DNA of 64,000 nucleotides from Candidatus Hydrothermarchaeum profundi (lineage in GTDB: Archaea; Hydrothermarchaeota; Hydrothermarchaeia; Hydrothermarchaeales; Hydrothermarchaeaceae), in the NCBI GenBank assembly GCA_002011125.2, contig MTMF02000009.1:482995-546994 (forward strand). The letters run 5' to 3'. The translations under genes were made by a program, and so were the position numbers. How positions within the stretch are numbered: position 1 is the first letter of the stretch; each line of letters opens with the position of its first letter. The notes under the pieces are model-generated. The model searched no databases. It had not been told where the DNA came from and saw only the letters and a list, made by a program, of their open reading frames with translations. Of the stretch, positions 56,296 to 64,000 are shown one piece after another.

Positions 56296-57831
56296 ATGAC
56301 CCATAGGCCCCTTGAACCTGATGTGGAGAAGATGAAGGCAAAAGGAGATGTTGCAGGGCTGATAGAAGCCCTCAGCTATGGGGACCCCGAGATTCGGATA
56401 AAGGTCGTGGGGACTCTAGAGGAGATGGATGTCAAAAAGACAATAAAGCCCCTCCTACATGCCTTAAAGGACCCCAAGGTCGAGTACTGGGCGGAGTTGG
56501 TTCTGAGGAGAATCGTTAACCCCCAGGTGATTGAGCCTTTGATTCAGGCATTGAAGGACGAGAATCAGCGGGTTCGCTGGCAAGCCAGCTTGCTCCTTGC
56601 GATAATAGGGGAACCCGCAGTAGGACCCTTAATAGAGGTCTTGGAGGATGAAAATCCAGATGCCAAGGAGTATGCCGCCTGGACTCTAGGGGAGCTCGAG
56701 GATAGAAGGGCGGTGAAACCTCTTATTAGGGCTTTAAAGGACGGGCATGGAGGGGTTCGGCGGAACGTTGCTATGGCTCTCGGGAAGATAGCAGATGAAA
56801 GAGCAGTGGAGGCGCTGATAGATACCCTGATGGACGAGGAGATGGAGGTTCGAGAGGAGGCAGCTCTGGCCCTGGGCAAAATAGGGGACGAAAGAGCCCT
56901 AAAACCCTTGCTTCTGCTCTTGGAGGAGGACGATGAGGAACTGCGAAAGGTTGTGGGAGAAGCCCTTGGAGGCTTAGGGAAGCCTGCGGTCGGGCCTTTA
57001 ATCCAAGCCCTGGAAGATAAAGACGACAGTATTCGATACATAGCGGCGGTGGCCCTGGGATTGATAAAAGATGCTGGGGCGGTGAAGCCTCTTATCCGGG
57101 CCCTCGATGACCCCGTGCCCCGAGTCAGGTCAAGGGCAGCCCGGGCCTTGGGAAACATCGGTGACAAAAGAGCAAGAGAGCCTCTCCTCAAGGCCCTGAA
57201 GGACGGAGATGTGGAAGTAAGGCGGGACGCAGCAGATTCCCTTAGCAGGATAGGGAGCACGGAGGTGGTGGAGGCCCTGGTTCAGGCACTGAAGGATGAG
57301 GATAAGTGGGTTCGGACGCATGCTGTCTGGGGGCTTGGCAGGATAAGGCGCGGGGGAGTAGTGGAGCCCCTTATTGGTGCTCTGAAAGATAGAGACGGGT
57401 GGGTCCGGTGGAGCGCCGTTCAAGCTCTGGGAGAATTAGGCGATAAAAGAGCCGTAGAGCCCCTGATACGCGCTTTGGAGGAAGACGAGGACGTTAGCGT
57501 TCGGAGCTTTGCTGCCATTGCTCTCGGGAAGATAGGGATGAAAGAAGCGACAGGGGCTTTAATCAAGGCTCTAAAAGATAAAGACTGTGAGGTCAGATAT
57601 TGGGCTGTGTGGGCTCTTGGAGAGATCAGAGGCAGGAAAGCCATAGAACCGCTAATCCAGGCGCTAAGGGATGATGACTGGGGTGTCAGGTCCGAGGCAG
57701 CCCGGGTTCTTGGAGAGATTGGAAGCAAGAAGGCTGTGGAGGCCCTGCGCAGAGCCCTGGAGGATGAGGATGAAGGGGTACGGCGCGCTGTGGAGGAGGG
57801 TCTTAGATTTTCGTCTCTGGAACTGAGGTGA
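56296..57831 (+). CDS. HEAT/PBS-lyase repeat protein, about 511 aa
   Basis: A solenoid of about 15 repeats of 31 residues with the pattern KPLIRALKDxxxxVRxxAAxALGxIGDERA. Examples: AVKPLIRALKDGHGGVRRNV, VEALIDTLMDEEMEVREEAA. PBS-lyase/HEAT repeats act as protein scaffolds. No catalytic part. The DNA is G+C rich. A GTG at 56287 is an alternative start. Follows the propeller gene by 40 bases. Confidence 0.92.
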   Translation: MTHRPLEPDVEKMKAKGDVAGLIEALSYGDPEIRIKVVGTLEEMDVKKTIKPLLHALKDPKVEYWAELVLRRIVNPQVIEPLIQALKDENQRVRWQASLLLAIIGEPAVGPLIEVLEDENPDAKEYAAWTLGELEDRRAVKPLIRALKDGHGGVRRNVAMALGKIADERAVEALIDTLMDEEMEVREEAALALGKIGDERALKPLLLLLEEDDEELRKVVGEALGGLGKPAVGPLIQALEDKDDSIRYIAAVALGLIKDAGAVKPLIRALDDPVPRVRSRAARALGNIGDKRAREPLLKALKDGDVEVRRDAADSLSRIGSTEVVEALVQALKDEDKWVRTHAVWGLGRIRRGGVVEPLIGALKDRDGWVRWSAVQALGELGDKRAVEPLIRALEEDEDVSVRSFAAIALGKIGMKEATGALIKALKDKDCEVRYWAVWALGEIRGRKAIEPLIQALRDDDWGVRSEAARVLGEIGSKKAVEALRRALEDEDEGVRRAVEEGLRFSSLELR

Positions 57832-57884
57832 GATAGCATGCTGTAGGTTCTGCGTGGCAGGTACATATAGCGAGGGGTAATGAA

Positions 57885-58340
57885 ATGGGAAGGTTAATTT
57901 ATGCTGGATTAAACGGAGAAGCCGTTTGGAAGTATGTCCCCATAGTTCAGGACAGCGAGCAATACAGGATTGCAGAGGAGCTTGGGATAGGGAGAATGGA
58001 ATACCCCCTGAGCAGGGTCCCTTACTGCAGGCACAAGAAACATGAGGAAGAGGAGTGCCCGGAGGAGTGCGAGTGGGACGACTGCCCCTTCGCCGGAGAT
58101 ATACTGTTTCTTCGGAGGGATGACCTGCCAAGGCTCAAGAAAGCCCTGGAGCCGCACCTCGGGGAAATCGAGAAGTACGAGAAGGAGCGTGGAGACAGAG
58201 ATTCCATCCGGGTTAGAAGGCTCATAAATCTTACAGAGAAATACCCAGACATCCACTTCTGGAGGATGGTGAAGGCAATTGTCGAGTATATGGAGAGAAC
58301 GGACTTGGACGCTTATGAGTTCTGGGGAGAATACGAATGA
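57885..58340 (+). CDS. Hypothetical Cys/His-rich protein, 151 aa
   Basis: No family recognised. A metal-binding-like cluster CRHKKHEEEECPEECEWDDC (about 47-67) lies between an N-terminal beta part and a helical C-terminus ending YMERTDLDAYEFWGEYE. No TM. Probably cotranscribed with the HEAT gene and the next gene. Confidence 0.6.
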   Translation: MGRLIYAGLNGEAVWKYVPIVQDSEQYRIAEELGIGRMEYPLSRVPYCRHKKHEEEECPEECEWDDCPFAGDILFLRRDDLPRLKKALEPHLGEIEKYEKERGDRDSIRVRRLINLTEKYPDIHFWRMVKAIVEYMERTDLDAYEFWGEYE

Positions 58341-58360
58341 CCCGTCCATGGTGAGGTAGC

Positions 58361-58810
58361 ATGGGGACGTACCACGCAATAGCTCCGGTTGACTGGTCCA
58401 AACTCTGGAGGGAGGTCATGCCCTCGTGGTACCGGTGCTTGAAGGGGAAAGACCTGAAAACCTTTGCAGACACTTTTGTCAAGGACCGGAGGGAGTACGA
58501 TGATATCAACGATACCTTCTTCACGGAGGTGTTGGAGGAGTGGCATAGGGTATTGAAGACCCTGCCCGACGGGTGGCATGCTGACTTTGACTGGCTGTCC
58601 CGGTCAGGGATATTCCGTGCCTTCCGCTGCGAGGGGTACGCGCACCAGGAATACATAGAGGAACTGGATGCAACGGACCTTCTAATCAATGCGGTGGTTC
58701 AGCACGCCGGGGTTGTGCTCTCTGGGAGAGACAGGTTTTCCTTCTCGCCCTATGACAGGTTCTATAGCAAGTTGCACGACTACCCAGAGATACAGGTGGG
58801 CTGGCACTAA
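58361..58810 (+). CDS. Hypothetical protein, 149 aa
   Basis: No family recognised. Starts MGTYHAIAPVDWSKLWREVM, mostly helical, aromatic. Ends FSPYDRFYSKLHDYPEIQVGW. It is preceded by a small gap with GAGGTAGC and followed by a frameshifted gene. No TM or signal. Confidence 0.58.
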   Translation: MGTYHAIAPVDWSKLWREVMPSWYRCLKGKDLKTFADTFVKDRREYDDINDTFFTEVLEEWHRVLKTLPDGWHADFDWLSRSGIFRAFRCEGYAHQEYIEELDATDLLINAVVQHAGVVLSGRDRFSFSPYDRFYSKLHDYPEIQVGWH

Positions 58811-58814
58811 GAAC

Positions 58815-59173
58815 ATGTACTTCTTCCTCGACGTGCTGTTTCATCGAAGGGAGGTTAAAAAGGGATTCGTCTACGAGGACCGGGGCGTCGTGGATAAGGA
58901 AATCATTGACCTTTTGAGGTACCTGCTTTTTGGGTCCGCACCCTACCCGGGTCGATTCTCTGCCCCGCCGGTTGCGACTGGCCCTGGGGAAACATATGGA
59001 TAATCCAGGGGTATCTCCTGCCCGGGGAGGCGAAAAAGCTGAGCTCCTACTGGGCCGAGATAACCAAGCACATGAATCCGGAGGAGGACGAGCTTTCCAC
59101 AATATTCTGCGACTGCGTACAGCGTTCAGCCAGGGCGAACGCAGGCTTAATCACCCTTTATGATAGCTTGTAG
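58815..59173 (+). pseudogene. Frameshifted gene after the 149-aa unknown
   Basis: ATG at 58815 gives MYFFLDVLFHRREVKKGFVY then DRGVVDKEIIDLLRYLLFG and runs out at 59003, while another frame continues WGNIWIIQGYLLPGEAKKL and SYWAEITKHMNPEEDELSTI to TAG at 59171. The frame changes somewhere around 58950-58990. Joined, the product would be about 119 residues. True decay or a sequencing error cannot be told apart here. Confidence 0.55.
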
Positions 59174-59372
59174 GAAAAACGGAAAACTTTTATCCTTCTT
59201 CAAAACGTCGAAGAATGTGGATGAGAGGTTCTCGACCGATTCGGTGGCAATCCTCGTTTAGACGTAGAGACTCCCAGTTCTTCTGTTCATTACCTACAAA
59301 ATCTGCGCACTTGATTGATAGAATCATAGTCCCCTAGCAACTTATAAGAACTCTCGAGGAGTATAAAAGCCC

Positions 59373-59786
59373 ATGGGAAAAAACCTCCTTGTCAGCCTGA
59401 ACCTGGGTTCTGCAATCGCCGGGGAAGCCGAGCCGGTTTACTTTGAAGACCAGGAGCTAGAGGAGCTCAGGAGAGCTACTGGCAAAAAGCCTGGCTTCCG
59501 CTTTCTCCGGGAGGTGCTGTTCTCTCCCGCCTCCGAGGTGCCCCCTGAGAGCCTGCCGAGGCTTATCAGGGACTTAGCCGGGCTGTTGCTTCCCTACTAC
59601 GGGCTCTCCCGGAGGAGCAGGGGCATCGTGATAGAGCTTATAACCAGGGCGGCGGACGCCATCGAAGAAAAAGATGCCCTCTGCCTCTGGGACAGCGACG
59701 CCGTGGGCAAGATAGACTATGAGAAGGCCGTAAAAAAGGTTGAAGATTTCTATCCAGAGAAGGAGAAGGGCAGGGACATAAAATAG
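59373..59786 (+). CDS. Hypothetical protein, 137 aa
   Basis: No family recognised. N-terminal MGKNLLVSLNLGSAIAGEAE, then a helical bundle (PESLPRLIRDLAGLLLPYYG; RGIVIELITRAADAIEEKDA). Acidic-basic tail. No TM. Upstream gap of 199 bases holds nothing clear. Confidence 0.55.
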   Translation: MGKNLLVSLNLGSAIAGEAEPVYFEDQELEELRRATGKKPGFRFLREVLFSPASEVPPESLPRLIRDLAGLLLPYYGLSRRSRGIVIELITRAADAIEEKDALCLWDSDAVGKIDYEKAVKKVEDFYPEKEKGRDIK

Positions 59787-59796
59787 GGTGATAAGT

Positions 59797-59898
59797 TTGA
59801 ATATAACCATTAGAGATGTGGACGAAAAGGTCTTCAGGGAATTTAAGGCTGAGGCGATGAGGGATGGAACACGCCTTAGGGGAGCGCTAACAGATTGA
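59797..59898 (+). pseudogene. Truncated VapB-type antitoxin
   Basis: TTG start gives MNITIRDVDEKVFREFKAEA and then stops at 33 residues (normal about 60-90). The start is typical VapB. A frameshift in the C-terminal part is likely. It lies just before the broken vapC. Confidence 0.6.
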
Positions 59899-59920
59899 TG
59901 AGATACTTTATGGTGGTTAG

Positions 59921-60283
59921 ATGGCAGTGTTCATCGACTCCAGCGCGTTCATAGCGTACTACAACAGAGGGACCTCCGCCACAGAGCCTCAGGGAATTAA
60001 TAAAGAATTGCGTTAAGGGAGCCTTTGGGGAGTTCTTCACCTCTGACTACGTGGTTCGAGAGGCAGTCACCGTAACGCTCCTTAAAACCGGCTTGAAGAG
60101 AGCCGTTGAACTCGGGGATTACCTATTAAACTCGGAGGTCACATTACTCGAAGTTGACGGAGACATCTTCAAAGAGGCTTGAGAGGAGTTCAAGACACCG
60201 AGGCTAAGCTTCACGGGATAGACAAGATTCTGACATTTGACAAGGGATTCAAAGGAATAAAAGGGATAAAAGCCATACTCTAG
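59921..60283 (+). pseudogene. Decayed VapC-type PIN toxin
   Basis: ATG at 59921 gives AVFIDSSAFIAYYNRG, the PIN start, then the frame breaks. Later frames give GAFGEFFTSDYVVREAVTVT, LLNSEVTLLEVDGDIFKEA followed by TGA, and the end DKILTFDKGFKGIKGIKAIL to TAG. At least two frameshifts and a stop; non-functional. Confidence 0.65.
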
Positions 60284-60292
60284 GGAGTAATT

Positions 60293-63200
60293 TTAATCCA
60301 AAAGTTGCTCCAGGAGGGTCCTATACGCCTCAGAGGGCTCAACTCCTGAGAGCTCTATCAATTCCTTCAAATCCTCTATCCATCCCTTCCGTACGTAAGT
60401 CCTGTACATCTCTCTGAGGAATTCTTCTGGGAACTCGGGTTCGATGCCGGTAACCCATATCCAGTCCGCGACTCTACTTGCCCATCCCCTCTTCACCAGA
60501 GCTCTGTATCCCTTCTGGATGGTTTTCTCCGAGGGTTTAACCCCCGTTGCCTCTGCTAGGGCTTCTAGTTGGTCAAACTCTAGGTTCCGCATAATGGCGA
60601 TATATCTTTTTTGAACGAGCTCCCCGGGAAGCTCTGGTTCGACTCCTGTCAGCTCCACTAACTCTTTAAAGATATCCGGGTTTCCCCTCTCTAGGAACAT
60701 CCTGTAAACTTTTTGAAGGGTCTCCTCATGGGGGCTGGTTAGGGTAACCTCTACCAGAAATTTCACGCTGGTGTCCCAGCCCTTCCGTAGGTAGGTTTTA
60801 TATATCTCCTGGAGGAATTCTTCTGGGAACTCGGGTTTAACCCCTGTGGCTATAACCAGTTCCTTGAAAAACGGCAGCCACCCCTTCTGCACTAGAGCCA
60901 TGTAGCCTTCCTGCACGATCTCCTCAAAGGGCTCTACCCCCGTGAATTCTCTAAACCTTTTAAACTCATCTGGCCATCCCTCAGCCACGACGTTTATGTA
61001 CGCCTCTTGGATAAACTCCTCGGGCAACTCCGGCTCAACCCCAGTAACCTCCTTTAACTCCTCTAGGAGATACATCGGCCTCCCCTCTTCGATGAAAGTT
61101 CTGTACACTCTCTGAACAGTTTCTCCTGGTAACTCTGGCTTAACTCCCGTAATCTCTACCAGATACACCAGGCTACTGGACCATCCCCTCTCTACGATGG
61201 TTTCATAAGCCTCCTGGAGGAATTCTTCTGGGAACTCGGGTTTAACCCCGGTAGCTATTACCAGCTCTTTCAGCTGCTTTAGGCTTCCATCCCTTACGAG
61301 GTCCCTGTACACTTCTTGTAGGAGATCCTCCGGTGGCTTGACCCCTGTGGTGTCTATCAGCTCCTTGAAATGTTCGAACCACTCTGAGGGAGGCAGCCCT
61401 TCTTGTACGCTCCATTCTACGAGGCTCCGATATTTTTTCCTGACAGCGTCCTCCGATGGCTTAACCCCTGTACGCCTCATTAATGCACCCAGATGGGACA
61501 GCCAGCCCTTCTCTAGGAAGGTTTTGCAGGCCTCCTGGACGAAGTCCTCCGATGGCTTAACCCCGGTAAGCTCCATCAGCTCCCAGATATCGTTCAACCA
61601 CACTTCCTGCAGAAAGGTTTTATAGGTCTCCTGGACGAACTCCTCGGGCAGCTCTGGCTCTACCCCTGTGAGCTGCATCAGCGCCTCTACACCCGAGATG
61701 TTTCTTTCCAGCACGAAGTCTCTGTATTTCTCCTGGATCTTTCCTATGAGCATTTCTTTGTCTATGCCACGGGACTCGGCATAGGCAAAAAATCCCGAAG
61801 CCAAGGTAAAAAGTTTCAAAAGCCACTCCAGGAGGCTTCTGCCAGGCTTGATTCCTGTGAACTCCATTAATTCCTTCAAGCTCTTTGGCTTCCCTTTTTG
61901 TATGAGGTTTGTATAGGCTTTCTGAATAAAATCCTCCGAGAGTCTGGGCTCAATCCCCGTGGCTTTCACCAGTTCTTTTAGATAACTTATCTGTCCATTC
62001 ACCACCAAAGCCTTGTATCCCTCTTGAACCACCTTCTCCGACGGTTTAATCCCTGTGGCCTTTATCAGTTCCTTGAATTCGCGGATTTCATTAAGCCAGC
62101 AAATCCTCGTCATTTTCGCTATAAAAAGCGAATACTGTTCTTGGACAAAGCCCTCGGGTAACCTTGGTTTAACACCCGTGGATTTTGCCGCATCTTTAAG
62201 GCGCTTTAGGTTTCTGCCGATTGAATGGCGCTCCGTGCACGCTAATCTTACGCATTCCTTGTAGCACTCTTGGATGGCTTCATCCTCCAACTCGATTCCC
62301 AGAGCTCTGGCCGCGATTATAAAATCGTACACTCTGTGTCTTTGCTTGCAGCTCCGGTAGATTTCCTGAATATTTTCCTCCATCAGCTTGGTCCCTGTAA
62401 CTTCTGCTATAATCACGAAATCGCACAGCCTGTTTCCCTTCTTGTATTTCTGGTAGACTTCTTGCAGGAAGGCGTTAGAGAACTTGGGCTTGATCTCTGT
62501 AACTTTTACGAATTCCCTTAACCCGGGCAAATCACATCCGCCCTTCAGAGCGAGATATTCATATGCCTCCTGAACCACTCGCTCAGCCGGGTCTATCCTC
62601 ACAAACTCCTTAAACTCTCTAAAGCGCTCCACCCCTTGGTACTTCATAATGTACTTGTACCTTCTCTGAACATCTCCCCAGCGTATCTTGAATCCTGTTA
62701 CCTCCACCAGTTCTTTTATCACCCAAGGAGGAGCATGCCCTTCTCCCACCAGAACTTGATAAGCCCTACGAACAGCTTCCTCGGATAACCTGGGCTTGAC
62801 CCCTGTAAGTTCGATGAGGTATTTTAAGCTGCCCGACCATGTATCCCTTATAATAGCTTTGTATGCTCTCTGGAGGAATTCCTCTGGGAACTCGGGTTTT
62901 ACCCCTGTGGCTATTATGAGTTCTTTCAGTGGTTTCAAGCTTCCATCCCTTACGAGGTCCCTGTACACTTCTTGTAGGAGATCCTCCGGTGGCTTGACCC
63001 CTGTGGTGTCTATCAGCTCCTTGAAATGTTCGAACCACTCTGAGGGAGGCAGCCCTTCTTGTATGCTCCATTCTACGAGGCTCCGATATTTTTTCCTGAC
63101 AGCATCCTCTGATGGCTTAACCCCTGTACGCCTTATCAGTGCTTTTAGGTGAAGGAAGCACTCCTGCTTCAAGAAGGTTTTGCAGGCCTTCTGGACGAAC

Positions 63201-63463
63201 TCCTCCGATGGCTTAACCCCGGTAAGCTCCATCAGCTCCCAGATATCATCTACCCGCTCTTTCCGGAGATAGCTTCTGTACGCCTCCTGGACGAACTCCT
63301 CGGGCAGCTCTGGCTCTACCCCTGTGAGTTGCATCAGCGCCTCTACACCCGAGATGTTTCTTTCCAGCACGAAGTCTCTGTATTTCTCCTGGATCTTTCC
63401 TATGAGCATTTCTTTGTCTATGCCCTTGGACTCGGCGTAGGCTAGCAAATCCAAAGGTAACAT
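60293..63463 (-). CDS. Giant alpha-solenoid repeat protein, PPR-like, 1056 aa
   Basis: About 28 tandem repeats of 31-36 residues with the pattern TGVKPsEEFVQxAYkxLxxxG..LKELIE. Each unit reads as two helices separated by the GVKP turn, similar to the pentatricopeptide repeat (helix-turn-helix, GxxPd). Two halves are near duplicates: residues 1-240 and about 556-780 share YAESKGIDKEMLIGKIQEKY and many identical repeats. No signal or TM. PPR proteins bind RNA; here the assignment is only from the pattern, and other solenoids (TPR, Sel1-like) cannot be excluded. Confidence 0.8.
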   Translation of the reverse strand: MLPLDLLAYAESKGIDKEMLIGKIQEKYRDFVLERNISGVEALMQLTGVEPELPEEFVQEAYRSYLRKERVDDIWELMELTGVKPSEEFVQKACKTFLKQECFLHLKALIRRTGVKPSEDAVRKKYRSLVEWSIQEGLPPSEWFEHFKELIDTTGVKPPEDLLQEVYRDLVRDGSLKPLKELIIATGVKPEFPEEFLQRAYKAIIRDTWSGSLKYLIELTGVKPRLSEEAVRRAYQVLVGEGHAPPWVIKELVEVTGFKIRWGDVQRRYKYIMKYQGVERFREFKEFVRIDPAERVVQEAYEYLALKGGCDLPGLREFVKVTEIKPKFSNAFLQEVYQKYKKGNRLCDFVIIAEVTGTKLMEENIQEIYRSCKQRHRVYDFIIAARALGIELEDEAIQECYKECVRLACTERHSIGRNLKRLKDAAKSTGVKPRLPEGFVQEQYSLFIAKMTRICWLNEIREFKELIKATGIKPSEKVVQEGYKALVVNGQISYLKELVKATGIEPRLSEDFIQKAYTNLIQKGKPKSLKELMEFTGIKPGRSLLEWLLKLFTLASGFFAYAESRGIDKEMLIGKIQEKYRDFVLERNISGVEALMQLTGVEPELPEEFVQETYKTFLQEVWLNDIWELMELTGVKPSEDFVQEACKTFLEKGWLSHLGALMRRTGVKPSEDAVRKKYRSLVEWSVQEGLPPSEWFEHFKELIDTTGVKPPEDLLQEVYRDLVRDGSLKQLKELVIATGVKPEFPEEFLQEAYETIVERGWSSSLVYLVEITGVKPELPGETVQRVYRTFIEEGRPMYLLEELKEVTGVEPELPEEFIQEAYINVVAEGWPDEFKRFREFTGVEPFEEIVQEGYMALVQKGWLPFFKELVIATGVKPEFPEEFLQEIYKTYLRKGWDTSVKFLVEVTLTSPHEETLQKVYRMFLERGNPDIFKELVELTGVEPELPGELVQKRYIAIMRNLEFDQLEALAEATGVKPSEKTIQKGYRALVKRGWASRVADWIWVTGIEPEFPEEFLREMYRTYVRKGWIEDLKELIELSGVEPSEAYRTLLEQLLD
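61128..61790. repeat. Internal segmental duplication, copy 2
   Basis: Nearly identical DNA to about 62750-63440, offset about 1640 bases, within the giant repeat gene. The stretches 61300-61475 and 62955-63133 differ by only a few bases. Recent tandem duplication or gene conversion. Confidence 0.7.
62750..63440. repeat. Internal segmental duplication, copy 1
   Basis: Partner of the repeat at 61128-61790. Confidence 0.7.
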
Positions 63464-63534
63464 GCTAATAGATTTTTAACGTGTAGAGTTAAAAGTTTTA
63501 TTGTATAAATGAAAAGAGTTTAAAACAAGGAGAA

Positions 63535-64000
63535 ATGAGGGCTGAGGAAAATACTGAAGATTTACTTAGGGCTTTGAAATCTGACGCAGATACTGTCCAA
63601 GCCCTAGAGGGAAAGAGGCTTGGAGTGTCTGAGCCTCACGCTTCTTCTGCCAGGCATCGCAAGATTATGTCATTCTTCATCCTGGGAGTATTGCCCATCT
63701 CCCTAGCGGGATTGATGGTGTTTTTCCTTGCCACAAGGGCACCGATGCTCCTCCTGCTCCTTATACTGCTCTACGGTCTTGAACTCCTATTATTTATCGT
63801 GTTCTCCTTTGACCTAAGTTCAGTCGTTAAAGGCAGCCTGGTGTTCAAGGCGTCTATGGTTGATATGAGGTCTAGAGGGCTAACCGAGATATCAAGGGAT
63901 GTCTGGAAGTATGGGCATTTGAAGATTCTCAGGTTGTCTCATAACCGCATCGCCCATCTGCCGCCAGAGATAGGTGAACTCGAGGACTTAGAGGAGCTTG
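63535..64000 (+). CDS. Membrane leucine-rich-repeat protein (3' end cut by window)
   Basis: ATG at 63535 (AAGGAGAA upstream) opens a frame to the window edge. Residues about 45-100 have two hydrophobic helices (MSFFILGVLPISLAGLMVFF; LLLLLILLYGLELLLFIVFS). From about residue 117 LRRs begin: LTEISRDVWKYGHLKILRL, RIAHLPPEIGELEDLEEL, the same type as in the LRR protein at 53592. Divergent from the giant repeat gene. Function unknown. Confidence 0.75.
   Translation, partial: MRAEENTEDLLRALKSDADTVQALEGKRLGVSEPHASSARHRKIMSFFILGVLPISLAGLMVFFLATRAPMLLLLLILLYGLELLLFIVFSFDLSSVVKGSLVFKASMVDMRSRGLTEISRDVWKYGHLKILRLSHNRIAHLPPEIGELEDLEEL

Noticed and set aside
56565-57423. Long minus-strand frames opposite the HEAT gene
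   Set aside because: Ser/Arg/Pro-rich and mirror the repeats; the plus strand encodes clear HEAT units.
58689-59003. A 104-codon plus-strand frame as a whole gene
   Set aside because: Its first part is inside the gene at 58361-58810 in another frame; only the part from 58815 looks coding and is frameshifted.
60293-63463. CRISPR array in the repetitive DNA
   Set aside because: Repeats are about 100 bases, coding, in one long frame and without spacer pattern. No CRISPR or cas gene was seen anywhere in the window.

Overview
The window comes from an archaeon. It carries an Orc1/Cdc6 gene beside origin-recognition boxes, TFB, SRP19, Sec61-beta, Gar1, deoxyhypusine synthase, EF-2, EF-1A and an archaeal-order RNA polymerase cluster (rpoH-B''-B'-A'-A''-L30e-NusA-S12-S7-EF2-EF1A-S10). 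The largest polymerase subunits are split (A'/A'' and B''/B'). The B split is typical of methanogen, Archaeoglobus and halophile type Euryarchaeota and argues against Thermococcales, Thermoplasmatales and TACK lineages. I cannot name the genus; an uncultivated euryarchaeal lineage fits best. Most of the window is AT-rich, but parts of TFB and much of 48-64 kb are clearly richer in G+C.

Layout. 1-1379: orc1/cdc6 (partial) with a probable replication origin. 1380-7419: UPF0147, p27-type zinc protein, and a leftward operon MazG - amidohydrolase - UspA - four-CBS protein - small membrane protein - GlyRS. 7555-15449: housekeeping genes (Sec61-beta, hemD, srp19, PHP, gar1, tfb, pyrF, deoxyhypusine synthase, a membrane coiled-coil protein). 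15600-19430: a tRNA-Tyr followed by a small accessory segment (MNT-HEPN, lipoprotein, RHH/PIN) with three related sequences sharing the tRNA 3' end. 20100-33530: 5S rRNA, tRNA-Asp, tRNA-Lys (intron), then the transcription/translation superoperon. 33576-43172: tRNA-Ser (intron) to tRNA-Leu, enclosing regulators, a decayed gene and a three-gene probable defence operon (PLD-SNF2 helicase, Eco57I/TaqI-type methylase, Fic protein). 43364-64000: an accessory island with a DUF4258/DUF2283 pair, GNAT, SpoIIM-like protein, many unknown small proteins, a large secreted ZU5/Ig-like protein beside a two-lobed retropepsin-like protease, then a dense run of repeat proteins (LRR, beta-propeller, HEAT, a 1056-residue PPR-like solenoid, membrane LRR) mixed with duplicated fragments and frameshifted genes.

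How the genes work together. The left half is core information processing: origin firing, transcription initiation, RNA polymerase, ribosome and elongation factors. The right half looks like genomic accessory space: toxin-antitoxin pairs (intact and decayed), a restriction-like operon, and an expanding repeat-protein island whose function I cannot assign. The most promising candidates for an undescribed system are the helicase-methylase-Fic operon and the 53-64 kb repeat-protein island.
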